46,097 nucleotides of DNA from Candidatus Desulfatibia profunda. Lineage in GTDB: Bacteria > Desulfobacterota > Desulfobacteria > Desulfobacterales > UBA11574. Below are positions 34,144-42,351 of the stretch, piece by piece. Where the stretch lies: contig JACNJH010000099.1 of NCBI GenBank assembly GCA_014382665.1, positions 1-46,097 on the forward strand. The letters are read 5' to 3'. The stretch's first letter is position 1. Each line of letters opens with the position of its first letter. Both the position numbers and the translations under genes were made by a program. The notes under the pieces were generated by a model. The model was not told where the DNA came from and did not search any database. It saw only the letters and a list, made by a program, of their open reading frames with translations.

Positions 34144-36033
34144 TTATAGGAACTCCTCCTTAATGGTAATCTTGCTTTTGCTTTTGATTTGCTCCAGATA
34201 AGCATTGAAAATCCTGGCTTTTTTCTGTTCCAGCAAGCTTAGCTTTATGTTTTGTTCTTCTGAACCGAATCCAAGGGGATCAGGGGATTTTCTCTCTTTG
34301 AATTGAATAACATAATACCTTTGTCCATTTTTGATGACTTCTTCCGGAAATTTCTTATCATCAGAAAGCTTAAAAGCGGTTTCGGCGATCTTGCGCTGGA
34401 ATCCGATTTCCGGAATCGAATCATCGCGCTTAAAAAAACCGGTGGACTTGGTTTCCAGTTTATAGTTTTTGGCTTCAGAACCCAAGGCTTTGCCGCTTTT
34501 TAGCGCCGCCAGCAGGGTATTGGCATCTGCGCGTGCTTTCTGATCCTGCTTTTCCTTGATCAAATCAGCACGCGCCCTATCCTTGACGGCTTCGAATTCA
34601 GGAATTTTGGAAGGTATCTTCTCGACAACCTGAAGGATATAATACCCGTCTCCGAAATCCTGGATGTCACTGATTGCCATTATCTGAAGATCAAAAGCAG
34701 CGGATGCAAATTTAACAGGGTTGCCGACACCTTGCTTGGGCCCGCTTTTGGTAAAAAAGTCCGTCGTAAGCACCTTAAGATTACGCTCCTTGGCCACCCG
34801 GACCAAATCCTCATCCCCAAAAGAAACATCGGAAACCGCCTCGGCCTCATCGTACGCCAGACTTCGGGCTTTTTCATCCCTAAGTTTCTTAAAAATTTTG
34901 TCTTTCGCCGCGCTCAGCGAAAGGATTGCGGCCGGAGATACCTTTTCAACCTTGATGATGTGCCATCCGAACTGGGTGCGCACCGGCCCGCCGACCTCAC
35001 CGGGGTTCATGGCAAACGCCCTGTCCGCAAAGGGTTTTACCATGTCGTCTTTTTGGAATTCACCCAGGTATCCGCCCCTGTCTTTGCTGGGTCCTTCCGA
35101 ATACTGTTTCGCCAGTTCGGCAAAATCCTGGCCGTCTTGAGCCATCTTAAGGATCTTGAGAGCTTTTTCTCTTTGCTTCTCAACAGCTTCCGGGCTGGCA
35201 TCCCGGTCAAGTTTTAACAGGATATGTCGGGCCTCAACCGTTTTGGGTTTTTTAAATTCCTCCTGCTTGGTATTATAATAATTCCGGATTTCGTCAGCGC
35301 TAACCGTCACCTTCGACCAGTAAGCATCCGGTGTGAACTGTAAGTAGCGTACCTTTACCATCGGCTCGGTTTTATAGGATGTTTTGTGATCTTCAAAATA
35401 CGCTTTGATCTCTTCAGGTGCCGGATTGATGTTGGTATAGCGGTCAGGTTCAAACGTTACGAAATCGATATTCACCGATGCATTCTGCCAATTGTACCAT
35501 TCCCGGGCTTCCTGATCCGAAACCTTAACGCTTTCGGTCACCAGCAATCTTAATTTCCCGGCCAGCATTGACTCTCTCTGGACAACCTCGAATTCTTCAG
35601 GGGTCAGCCGCAGTCGATTAAGCACATTCTGATACAGGCGGCTGTTAAATGCACCGGCACTCTGAAAGGCACCGAAATGCATGATCGCCTCGGCAAGCTC
35701 CTCGTCGGGAACTCTCAATTTCAGCCGCTGCGCTTCCTGAACCAAAAGCCGGTTATCGATAAGCAGGTTTAAGGCCTGTTCCTTAACCCGCAGGGTTTTT
35801 AACATATCTTCATTCAAACGGTTTCCAAAATTTTGACGTAATCGTTCGACAAGGTTGTTGTACGCCTCTTTATAATCCGCCAAGGTAATGACGTCGCCGT
35901 TAACCGTCGCAACCCTGTCGCCTTTCTGAGCCCGAAAGCTGCCGACACCCCAAAAAACAAATACAACCACTATAGCGCCTAACAGTACCTTGATTAACCA
36001 ACTCGTGGCTTTTTCCCGCATTAACTTGAGCAT
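34144..36033 (-). CDS. ppiD: PpiD/SurA-type periplasmic peptidyl-prolyl isomerase
   Basis: The 629-residue protein has one N-terminal membrane anchor (about 12-31, WLIKVLLGAIVVVFVFWGVGSF), a SurA_N-like chaperone domain (VNGDVITLADYKEAYNNLVERL), a parvulin domain in the middle (VEARHILLKLDRD onward to FGWHIIKVEKV) and a long C-terminal region. It helps fold exported proteins at the outer face of the inner membrane. PpiD is the best match by length and anchor. The gene follows the small cysteine protein in the same direction, 45 nt downstream of it. Confidence 0.88.
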   Translation of the reverse strand: MLKLMREKATSWLIKVLLGAIVVVFVFWGVGSFRAQKGDRVATVNGDVITLADYKEAYNNLVERLRQNFGNRLNEDMLKTLRVKEQALNLLIDNRLLVQEAQRLKLRVPDEELAEAIMHFGAFQSAGAFNSRLYQNVLNRLRLTPEEFEVVQRESMLAGKLRLLVTESVKVSDQEAREWYNWQNASVNIDFVTFEPDRYTNINPAPEEIKAYFEDHKTSYKTEPMVKVRYLQFTPDAYWSKVTVSADEIRNYYNTKQEEFKKPKTVEARHILLKLDRDASPEAVEKQREKALKILKMAQDGQDFAELAKQYSEGPSKDRGGYLGEFQKDDMVKPFADRAFAMNPGEVGGPVRTQFGWHIIKVEKVSPAAILSLSAAKDKIFKKLRDEKARSLAYDEAEAVSDVSFGDEDLVRVAKERNLKVLTTDFFTKSGPKQGVGNPVKFASAAFDLQIMAISDIQDFGDGYYILQVVEKIPSKIPEFEAVKDRARADLIKEKQDQKARADANTLLAALKSGKALGSEAKNYKLETKSTGFFKRDDSIPEIGFQRKIAETAFKLSDDKKFPEEVIKNGQRYYVIQFKERKSPDPLGFGSEEQNIKLSLLEQKKARIFNAYLEQIKSKSKITIKEEFL

Positions 36034-36078
36034 ACAATTTCCTTTCGATACACCTATCCTTTTCGGTACGGAAACTAA

Positions 36079-36327
36079 TTAAATAATAATCGACATGGGC
36101 TTCTGCTGCCGGTCCATTTTAAATCCAACACTTTCTGAACAGAATGCACACAGATATTCATATTTGTCGCCTTCAGGAAGAACAAGGAGCAGGCGCTGGC
36201 GAACAGGAACCGAACGTCGGCATCGGGGGCAATACAGCTCCGTGGCATCAAACTCCTTGAAACTTCCGGGACGTTTTTGTCGCCGGGTAAATCCACCTGG
36301 TTGTTTTACATAGTTTTTGGGGTCCAT
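36079..36327 (-). CDS. Small zinc-ribbon-like conserved protein
   Basis: The 82-residue product has two CxxC pairs, LYCPRCRRSVPV and EYLCAFCSESVGF, spaced like a zinc ribbon. The ATG at 36327 has AGGTG upstream. It lies just upstream of the ppiD gene and on the same strand, so they may be co-transcribed. I do not recognise a named family and give no function. Confidence 0.65.
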   Translation of the reverse strand: MDPKNYVKQPGGFTRRQKRPGSFKEFDATELYCPRCRRSVPVRQRLLLVLPEGDKYEYLCAFCSESVGFKMDRQQKPMSIII

Positions 36328-36518
36328 AGCCGCACCTGTGGCATATGCATCTATTCTCTGCAATAATTTTTATAATTTAAAAAACTGCATTTAATCAGCA
36401 TGTTGTTAATCATAAGGCTATTGATAATATTTATTCTCTAAAGTTTTGTCAACCCATTCTGCCTTTAAAACAGCACCCTGAAATACCGATGTCGGTTTTT
36501 TCAGCTCGCCAATCTGAT

Positions 36519-36572
36519 CCCGTCCCGCTGAAAGCGGGACGGGAGTTTCATAAAATCGTAACACGATTTTAT
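36519..36572. repeat. Palindromic repeat, copy A
   Basis: A perfect 11-bp GC-rich hairpin (36519-36543) is followed by AGTTTC and a perfect 10-bp palindrome ATAAAATCGT-AAC-ACGATTTTAT (36550-36572). The AT-rich part is shared with the repeats at 36947, 37373 (inverted) and 42266 (partial). This copy lies just upstream of the tRNA-Ala promoter. Confidence 0.7.
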
Positions 36573-36585
36573 TCTCAAAAACATA

Positions 36586-36614
36586 TTGACACATTTCCCA
36601 TGGTTTGTTAACTT
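36586..36614 (+). promoter_or_regulatory. Likely sigma-70 promoter of tRNA-Ala
   Basis: A perfect TTGACA (36586-36591) is followed by 17 bp and TAACTT (36609-36614). The tRNA begins 18 nt later. The -10 is a weak match but the -35 and spacing are ideal. Confidence 0.55.
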
Positions 36615-36632
36615 TCATTTTTATTTTCAATT

Positions 36633-36708
36633 GGGGCTGTAGCTCAGTTGGGAGAGCGCATGACTGGCAGTCATGAGGTCAGGGGTTCGACCCCCCTCAG
36701 CTCCACCA
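36633..36708 (+). tRNA. tRNA-Ala (anticodon GGC)
   Basis: The 76-nt cloverleaf folds fully: acceptor GGGGCTG/CAGCTCC, D-arm GCTC...GAGC, anticodon stem CATGA/TCATG with loop CTGGCAG (anticodon GGC), T-arm AGGGG TTCGACC CCCCT, and an encoded CCA end. It is a lone tRNA with its own promoter and terminator and no sign of an integrated element at its 3' end. Confidence 0.97.
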
Positions 36709-36724
36709 TTTTTCTCAACAAAAA

Positions 36725-36752
36725 CGGCGGCTTTACAGCCGCCGCTTTTGTT
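36725..36752 (+). terminator. Terminator of tRNA-Ala
   Basis: Arms CGGCGGC (36725-36731) and GCCGCCG (36738-36744) with a 6-nt loop are followed by CTTTTGTTT. It lies 17 nt after the tRNA 3' end. Confidence 0.8.
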
Positions 36753-36822
36753 TCGTGCTATCACTTTTTGGTATCAACAATGCCAATAATGATCTCTATG
36801 GGTGAAGGCTCAACCGAACAGG

Positions 36823-36855
36823 AAAAGGCAGGGTTTATTGCCCTGCCTTTTCTTA
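36823..36855. terminator. Bidirectional terminator-like hairpin
   Basis: Eleven-base arms AAAAGGCAGGG (36823-36833) and CCCTGCCTTTT (36841-36851) form a strong stem with T-runs on the 3' side in both directions. No gene lies between it and the tRNA terminator, so it may act as a backup or end a transcript from the other strand. Confidence 0.7.
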
Positions 36856-36873
36856 TTTGATCATCCAATATTT

Positions 36874-36969
36874 AAATTTGAATTCCCCGCTGCTTGCAGC
36901 GCGGGATGAATTCAAATCGCCAATCAGAGCGGCGTAGCCGCGTTTCATAAAATCGTAACACGATTTTAT
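36874..36969. repeat. Palindromic repeat, copy B (composite)
   Basis: An outer palindrome, TTTGAATTC (36877-36885) to GAATTCAAA (36908-36916) around GC-rich inner arms, is joined to a GCGGC/GCCGC hairpin and the shared AT-rich palindrome (36947-36969). The first half recurs inverted at 42278-42317 and the second at 36550 and 37373. Its end overlaps the last codon and stop of the 36966-37319 gene. Confidence 0.7.
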
Positions 36970-37319
36970 TTCTCATGCATCATCGACTGCCAGCGATACA
37001 GGGCAATCCATACCTGATAATAGACATCTTTGCGCAAGTCATCCTTAGCCGGGACGATATTATCCTTAACGCTGGCATAATCGATATCCATGGCGCAATT
37101 GGTCAAATAGTTGGACCACATGTGCTTTTTAATCTTCATGCGAAATCGATAATCGGCATACTCCATTTCCACAATCTTAGTTTCGTCACAATAACCGTAC
37201 AGCTTTTTGGATAACCGGATAAGATCATCCTTGCAGCGTGACCGGATCATCAGCTCGCCGCGATTGCAATACTTGTCAAAAACCGCTGAGAAAAAACCGT
37301 CTTTGGTAAAAATCCACAT
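36966..37319 (-). CDS. Conserved hypothetical protein, 117 residues
   Basis: The small basic protein begins MWIFTKDGFFSAVFDKYCN, a start I associate with a widespread uncharacterised family. The remainder is rich in Tyr and Lys with no membrane or signal segment. Its stop codon lies inside repeat copy B and another repeat copy is ~54 bp upstream of its start, so it sits in a repeat-flanked island with a NUDIX remnant. No function is assigned. Confidence 0.6.
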   Translation of the reverse strand: MWIFTKDGFFSAVFDKYCNRGELMIRSRCKDDLIRLSKKLYGYCDETKIVEMEYADYRFRMKIKKHMWSNYLTNCAMDIDYASVKDNIVPAKDDLRKDVYYQVWIALYRWQSMMHEK

Positions 37320-37372
37320 TGTTCGGTATCCGTTCCTTAGGCGTTGGATTTTGATTGAACATTTTGATAGGA

Positions 37373-37410
37373 ATAAAATCGTGTTACGATTTTATGAAAC
37401 TCCCGTCCCG
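37373..37410. repeat. Palindromic repeat, copy C (inverted)
   Basis: ATAAAATCGT (37373-37382), loop GTT, ACGATTTTAT (37386-37395), then GAAACTCCCGTCCCG, is the reverse complement of copy A's shared core with its GGGACGGGAGTTTC flank. It forms the 3' end of the NUDIX remnant frame. Confidence 0.7.
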
Positions 37411-37652
37411 ATTTCGCCACTTTTTAATTTCTCAACAAAGGCTGTGTCGGCCGGTGCAAAATCAAACTGGTCAAGCTCGTGTGTAAAAACCCATCTGATT
37501 TCTTCATGATCCAATAATTTAAAATCACCGCTGTTCCAGGACGTTTTAAAGGCCATTAAGTCTATTGTACCAAAATCGTAAGTGTGTATAATAGAAAAAT
37601 AACTTTGGCCTAAAAGGATTGACATGTTATCCAAATTTAATAAGGAAGCCAA
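37392..37652 (-). pseudogene. NUDIX (MutT-like) hydrolase remnant
   Basis: The 86-codon frame has the C-terminal signature of MutT-type 8-oxo-dGTP hydrolases: DHEEIRWVFTHELDQFDFAPADTAFVEKL. The first ~60 residues, including the catalytic NUDIX box GX5EX7REUXEEXGU, are absent, and there is no good start. Its stop lies within repeat copy C. Without the NUDIX box it cannot be an active hydrolase. Confidence 0.75.
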
Positions 37653-37751
37653 AAAGAATCTTTAGGATACGAGGCGTGAAGATGGCAGAAAAGCTCAATC
37701 CAAACAAAATAGATGATATTGAGAAAGTGTTCATGAAGCCTTGGTGACAGA

Positions 37752-38423
37752 TTATTTCTTATCTTTATCCTGCTTTGATTCAGCATTTATCAATTCTTCA
37801 CACAGAATAATATACTGCAGCGCCTTTTGGTGAACACCAACATCCGGGTAGTTGGTAAGCACGGACTTGAAACGCTCCAGGGCGGCTTTGTAGTGCTTGC
37901 TTTTGTAATAAAAAAGGCCCACATAGAAATCATTGCCGGACAGGCTTCTTTGGCATTTTTTGATAAGTTCTTCAGCCTTGATTGAATATGGATCTTTCGG
38001 GAACTGCTTTCTTAGACGTTCAAACGTCTCCACAGCCTTTTGGGCTGAGCTTTGGTCCCTGTCGATGGTGTCGATACGTTCGAAATAACAGAGCCCGATT
38101 TGGTAGATTACATAAGGTATCGCTTCATTACGGGGATGAAGGCTTTCAAAATTTTCATACGCAGCGACGGCATCTTCATACTCTTCCAAACGATAATGGG
38201 CATCGCCGATTTTAAGCTCTGCAAGGATTGCATATTTGCTGAACGGATACCAGTCTTTTAACTTTTCAAAAGATTTTATGGCGTCTTTATAATTTTCGCT
38301 GTTGTATTGATCCATACCATCGCTTGCAAGTTCCTGGGCGGTCTTTTCCTCTTTGGATCCGAACCACGCACATCCCGAAACAGCAAGCAGGACAATCAGA
38401 CTTAAGAATATGAGACGTTTCAT
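37752..38423 (-). CDS. bamD: Outer membrane assembly lipoprotein BamD
   Basis: The 223-residue protein has a lipoprotein signal with lipobox LAVSGC (Cys18) and five TPR-like helical repeats, beginning LASDGMDQYNSENYKDAIKSF and including IGLCYFERIDTIDRDQSSA. BamD is the essential lipoprotein of the BAM machine that inserts beta-barrel proteins in the outer membrane. Its ATG overlaps the trxB stop (ATGA), so it is co-transcribed with trxB and trxA. Confidence 0.93.
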   Translation of the reverse strand: MKRLIFLSLIVLLAVSGCAWFGSKEEKTAQELASDGMDQYNSENYKDAIKSFEKLKDWYPFSKYAILAELKIGDAHYRLEEYEDAVAAYENFESLHPRNEAIPYVIYQIGLCYFERIDTIDRDQSSAQKAVETFERLRKQFPKDPYSIKAEELIKKCQRSLSGNDFYVGLFYYKSKHYKAALERFKSVLTNYPDVGVHQKALQYIILCEELINAESKQDKDKK

Positions 38424-39349
38424 TGTTTTAAATTTTGAATATAGTGCTCTGCTGAAAAGGCAGCGATGGCGCCATCACCAACGGCGGTTGCAATCTGGCG
38501 CAAGGGCGTGCTCCTCACATCACCGGCGGCATAAACACCCGTAACCGAAGTCTGCATGTTTGCATCCACCACAATAAAGCCGTATTCGTCCACTTTAACA
38601 ATTTCCGGTAAAAAGGCCGTATTGGCAAGAATGCCGACCCAAATAAAACACCCGTCGACGGCAAGTTTTTGGGTATCGCCGCTTTTTACATTCCGAACCG
38701 AAATTGTTTCAACATTGGTCAGGCCTTGAATTCCGGTTAATTCAGAGTCCCATAAAATTTCGATTTTAGCGCTGGCCAGCGCCCGCTCCTGAAGAATCGC
38801 TTCAGCCCGAAGCCGGTCCCTTCGGTGAATCAGATAGACCTTCCGGGCGAATTTTGTCAAGAAAAGACTTTCCTGGACGGCGGTATCTCCGCCACCGACG
38901 GCCGCAACAATACGATCCTTGAAAAACGGACCGTCACAGGTTGCACAAGAAGATACACCCCGGCCGTAAAACATATCTTCACCCGGGATCCCAAGTTTCC
39001 TGGGAGAGGCACCCGCAGCGATAATGAGCGCGTGGGTTGCGATCATTCTGTTGCTGAGAGTGATTTTTTTGATCGGTTCGGACACATCCAGAGCGGTGAC
39101 CTCGTCGGTTGCAATATTGAGCTCAAACTTTTGGGCCTGCGCGGTCATCTTCTGCACCAGATCAAAACCGGTAATACCCTCCGGAAAGCCCGGATAGTTT
39201 TCGACCCAGTCGGTTGTGACAACCTGTCCGCCGGGCACGGCTTTTTCGATCAGAATGACATTCAAACGGGCGCGCGCCGCATAAAGACCAGTAGTAAGCC
39301 CGGCAGGGCCACCGCCAATAATAACAAGGTCATAATCAACGTTTTTCAT
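38420..39349 (-). CDS. trxB: Thioredoxin reductase
   Basis: The 309-residue flavoprotein has the FAD motif IIGGGPAGLTTGLYAAR, the redox-active SSCATCDG near residue 130, NADPH-binding GGGDTAVQESL, and the C-terminal YAAGDVR. It reduces thioredoxin with NADPH. The ATG at 39349 has AGGA nine bases upstream; a GTG two codons earlier is possible. The partner trxA lies just upstream. Confidence 0.95.
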   Translation of the reverse strand: MKNVDYDLVIIGGGPAGLTTGLYAARARLNVILIEKAVPGGQVVTTDWVENYPGFPEGITGFDLVQKMTAQAQKFELNIATDEVTALDVSEPIKKITLSNRMIATHALIIAAGASPRKLGIPGEDMFYGRGVSSCATCDGPFFKDRIVAAVGGGDTAVQESLFLTKFARKVYLIHRRDRLRAEAILQERALASAKIEILWDSELTGIQGLTNVETISVRNVKSGDTQKLAVDGCFIWVGILANTAFLPEIVKVDEYGFIVVDANMQTSVTGVYAAGDVRSTPLRQIATAVGDGAIAAFSAEHYIQNLKQ

Positions 39350-39363
39350 TGCCACAATTCCTA

Positions 39364-39687
39364 TTAAACTTTGTTTAACATTTCCTCGAGTTTGGACTTG
39401 GCAACGATACCGATAACCTTGTCGACGATTTCTCCGTTGTTATACAAAATAAGGGTAGGTATAGATTTAATCCCGTATTTTCCAGGTGTGATCGGATTGT
39501 TATCAACATTGCATTTGGCAAATTTGATTTTGTCGCCAAAGGCAGCGGCCAGTTCTCCGACAACAGGTGCGATTGCCCGGCAGGGGCCACACCAGGGGGC
39601 CCAGAAATCGACCAGGACCGGTTTTTCCGACTGCAACACTTCGGCCTCAAAACTGCTGTCTTCAATTTCCATAACACCTTCTGCCAT
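39364..39687 (-). CDS. trxA: Thioredoxin
   Basis: The 107-residue protein has the thioredoxin fold with the active site WCGPC at 32-36 (DFWAPWCGPCRAIAP) and the cis-Pro loop KSIPTLILYNNGE. It is a general disulfide reductant. It lies 14 nt before trxB, giving trxA-trxB-bamD. Confidence 0.96.
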   Translation of the reverse strand: MAEGVMEIEDSSFEAEVLQSEKPVLVDFWAPWCGPCRAIAPVVGELAAAFGDKIKFAKCNVDNNPITPGKYGIKSIPTLILYNNGEIVDKVIGIVAKSKLEEMLNKV

Positions 39688-39971
39688 AATATAAATCCTT
39701 TCTGAAAATATTTGATCTCCCTTTAAAATTTGAAACGCTCAGTTTAGGTGAAATTTAACTATAATAGTGATATGGATCGGTATTGTCAACCTTCGAACTT
39801 TTTGTAAAATGGTCAGGATTTCCGGCGCGAAGGTTCGAACAATTTATGATCTTGCGGTCAGAGATTTTTATGTATTTGATCTCTTGCTAAAGTACAAGAA
39901 CAAATTAATATGTTTGAAAACGGCACATTTTTGGTTTAAGAAATGCCTATAAAATTAAGGAGGCGAACACC

Positions 39972-40781
39972 ATGGGCACTAAAATCCGTATCGGGGCGCT
40001 GATATCAGGGAGCGGCAGCAATCTTCAAGCCATCATGGATGCCAGCAATACGGGCAAAATTAACGCTGAAATTGTCTTTGTGGGCACGGATAATCCGGCG
40101 GCCGGTGGCCTGGAAAGAGTTCGCAGCAGCGAAATCCCGACATTTGTGGTAGATTACGGATCGATCATTCAACGTTTCAGAAAAAAACCGGATTCGGTTG
40201 CACTACCGGATGATTTTGACCTGGCTGAGATCCTGGCCAAGCAGTCTCTTTTCCCGGCGGATTCCGACCACAAAAAAATCAAAAACTTTTTAAAGACCCG
40301 GGCTGTGGCCGAAGCCAACCTGCTTGCAGCCATGGAACCATATCCCTTCGACCTGCTGATATTGGCCGGCTTTATGAGAAATTTAACGCCGTATTTTATC
40401 GACCGGGTAAATACGATCCCCGGCAGTTTTCGCATCATGAACATCCATCCGGCCCTGCTGCCTGCATTTCCCGGGACCGACGGCTATGGTGACACCTTCC
40501 GATACGGCTGCAAGGTCGGGGGCTGTACGGTACACTTTGTCGATTACGGTGAGGATTCCGGACCGATTATCGGCCAGAAGGCTTATGAAATCCGGCAAAA
40601 CGATACCATCGATAGTATTCGCGCAAAAGGTCTCAAGCTGGAGTGGTCTCTCTACGCGGAGTGTGTCCGGCTGTTTGCCGAGGGGCGCCTCAAAACAATG
40701 CGGATGACCTATAAATTAAAAAACGGCAAAACATACGAACGAACCGTGGTAAAAATCCTACCGCCAGCACCAAAAGGCTAA
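39972..40781 (+). CDS. purN: Phosphoribosylglycinamide formyltransferase-like
   Basis: The 269-residue protein has the PurN substrate loop ISGSGSNLQAIMDA, catalytic Asn/His in MNIHPALLPAFPG and the Asp in VDYGEDSGPIIGQ. PurN formylates GAR in purine synthesis using 10-formyl-THF. E. coli PurN is 212 residues; the extra length is a charged insert at about residues 65-110 (FRKKPDSVALPDDFDLAEIL) plus a short C-terminal tail. A perfect AAGGAGG site precedes the ATG. It is monocistronic; no other pur gene is adjacent. Confidence 0.9.
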   Translation: MGTKIRIGALISGSGSNLQAIMDASNTGKINAEIVFVGTDNPAAGGLERVRSSEIPTFVVDYGSIIQRFRKKPDSVALPDDFDLAEILAKQSLFPADSDHKKIKNFLKTRAVAEANLLAAMEPYPFDLLILAGFMRNLTPYFIDRVNTIPGSFRIMNIHPALLPAFPGTDGYGDTFRYGCKVGGCTVHFVDYGEDSGPIIGQKAYEIRQNDTIDSIRAKGLKLEWSLYAECVRLFAEGRLKTMRMTYKLKNGKTYERTVVKILPPAPKG

Positions 40782-40878
40782 GCCGGACTAACCTAATTTT
40801 TCAATAAGTTAAGTGGGCGTAAACGACAACTTCGACCCGTCCGCTGATAATAAAATGTAAAATATCTTTTCCAATTCA

Positions 40879-41005
40879 CAAATGAGAGATTTTTTCGGTG
40901 AGCAATGCCGCACAAGGGTTTTTGCCCGAGGCGTACATTTAGTACGTCGAGGGCGGAAACCCGCGGAGAACGCCGCACATCGGAAAAAGAACCATTTGTG
41001 GATGG
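40879..41005. repeat. Structured intergenic repeat (~125 bp), copy 1
   Basis: The unit folds on itself: GGGTTT/AAACCC outer arms, GCCC/GGGC, a tandem G-A/A-G mismatch, then CGTAC (40932-40936) and GTACG (40942-40946) around ATTTA. The CCGCGGAGAACGCCG part and the TTTTTCCG/CCATCC flank recur, inverted, at the right edge of the window (46029-46097). It sits in the 3' gap between purN and the TraB-family gene. Confidence 0.7.
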
Positions 41006-41010
41006 AAAAG

Positions 41011-42174
41011 TTATAGAACTTTAACCATTAGGGGTATCGCCACAAACGTGCCCAGGGAGCTGCCCAGGTTTGTAAATACGACCACCAGGAGGATGCGGGT
41101 GATTTTGTTTTTCCAGAAGCCCCTGAAGGAGAGGATGTCTTCCGGCAAATCCTCGAAATCTTTGACCTTCGGTTTGCGTGAAAACGCCTCCACCAGTCCG
41201 GAGACCCAGCCGGCCGCAATCATGGGATTCAGGGACGTTATGGGAGCCGCCAGAACCGAAGACAGGATCGTCAGGGGGTGAGCCAGGGCGAGGACGGCGC
41301 CCAGACCGGCCAGAACACCGTTAGCCAGAACCCATAAGGTAATCATATCGGTCCCGGCATGGGTCCCGCCATAATAAAAGCCCGACATCATCAGCGCCAC
41401 GATAGCCAGGGGAATCAGCCATTTTATAATTCGGAAAGCGTTACTTTTGGGCGGAATCTGTTCAAGAGTTTCAATATCGATAGCTTCGTTCCAGCAGGTT
41501 TTTATACCCGGCACATGACCGGCTCCGATAACCGCAACGATTTTATGGCCGGGAGCCGTGCGGATTCTATGGGCCAAATAGCGGTCCCTCTCATCAATCA
41601 GGATATCCTTTATGACCGGAAGTGATTTGCCGACATCGGCAAGCAGCGTTTGGAGCACATCCTCCTGTTTCATCTTTTCAATGTCTTCTGCGCTGATTTC
41701 CTCGATTTGTCCCAGTGATAAAATGAGTTGAAAAAGAAGCTTGAATTTGTCCCACAGGCCCATGAGACGCCAGGCTTTCGACAGAGTGATCCGAATGTCT
41801 CTGTCGGCAAGGTGGATTGAGGCGCCCACGGCCTCTCCGGCTTCAATGGCTTTTATCATTTCCTGGCCCGGCTGGATGTCGAATTTTTGGGCGATGCGTT
41901 TCTGAAACGATGCCAGCAAGAGATTCGAGAGCAGCAGGAATGATTTTTTCTCCTTAATGACCTTGACGATATCCATTTCCAGCCACAGATCTTTCTGGCG
42001 GATCGACTGGTAACGGGATTCGCACAGTTCAACACAGACCGTGTCCGGCTTTTCTTTTTCGATGACTTCGGTCGCGAGCCGGGCACTTTCCCAGGATACG
42101 TGGGCGGTGCCCACAAGTATGACCTCTTTGTCCTCAAAGGCAAGGCGATGGATGTTATGGGTATTGTTTATCAA
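41011..42174 (-). CDS. TraB/PrgY-family membrane protein
   Basis: The 387-residue protein has the TraB/PrgY/GumN-type motifs LVGTAHVSWESA (two conserved residues G and H), CVELCESRYQSI (Glu/Arg) and VIGAGHVPGIKTC. Four or so hydrophobic helices fill residues ~245-387. Such proteins are putative membrane metalloproteases; in enterococci a relative limits peptide pheromone activity. The substrate here is unknown. No mobilisation genes are near. Confidence 0.88.
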   Translation of the reverse strand: MINNTHNIHRLAFEDKEVILVGTAHVSWESARLATEVIEKEKPDTVCVELCESRYQSIRQKDLWLEMDIVKVIKEKKSFLLLSNLLLASFQKRIAQKFDIQPGQEMIKAIEAGEAVGASIHLADRDIRITLSKAWRLMGLWDKFKLLFQLILSLGQIEEISAEDIEKMKQEDVLQTLLADVGKSLPVIKDILIDERDRYLAHRIRTAPGHKIVAVIGAGHVPGIKTCWNEAIDIETLEQIPPKSNAFRIIKWLIPLAIVALMMSGFYYGGTHAGTDMITLWVLANGVLAGLGAVLALAHPLTILSSVLAAPITSLNPMIAAGWVSGLVEAFSRKPKVKDFEDLPEDILSFRGFWKNKITRILLVVVFTNLGSSLGTFVAIPLMVKVL

Positions 42175-42265
42175 CAGAATTCGGTATATGTAAGATTAAT
42201 TGTTTTTATAAAACCATTATCATGTTAGGAAATAATCATAACGATTCCAGCGGCCAAGTCAATCA

Positions 42266-42320
42266 ATAAAATCGTGTTTTGAATTCATCCCGCGCTGCAA
42301 GCAGCGGGGAATTCAAATTT
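42266..42320. repeat. Palindromic repeat, copy D (partial, inverted)
   Basis: ATAAAATCGT (42266-42275) continues into TTTGAATTC (42278-42286) and, after a GC-rich hairpin, GAATTCAAATTT (42309-42320). It is the reverse complement of the first half of copy B with only one arm of the AT-rich palindrome. It lies in the TraB-family / cbbQ gap. Confidence 0.65.
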
Positions 42321-42351
42321 AACAAAACAAATGACCAGTGACAAATGACCG

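Noticed and set aside
36418-36630. 70-codon minus-strand frame upstream of tRNA-Ala
   Set aside because: Its translation simply follows repeat copy A and the tRNA promoter region; the same NKIVLRFYETPVP peptide arises from copy C.
36633-36708. tRNA as a tRNA-Sec
   Set aside because: The acceptor and T arms have normal lengths and the anticodon is GGC, so it is an ordinary alanine tRNA.
39767-39952. 61-codon plus-strand frame upstream of purN
   Set aside because: No ribosome-binding site, no conserved features, and it lies in AT-rich leader DNA.
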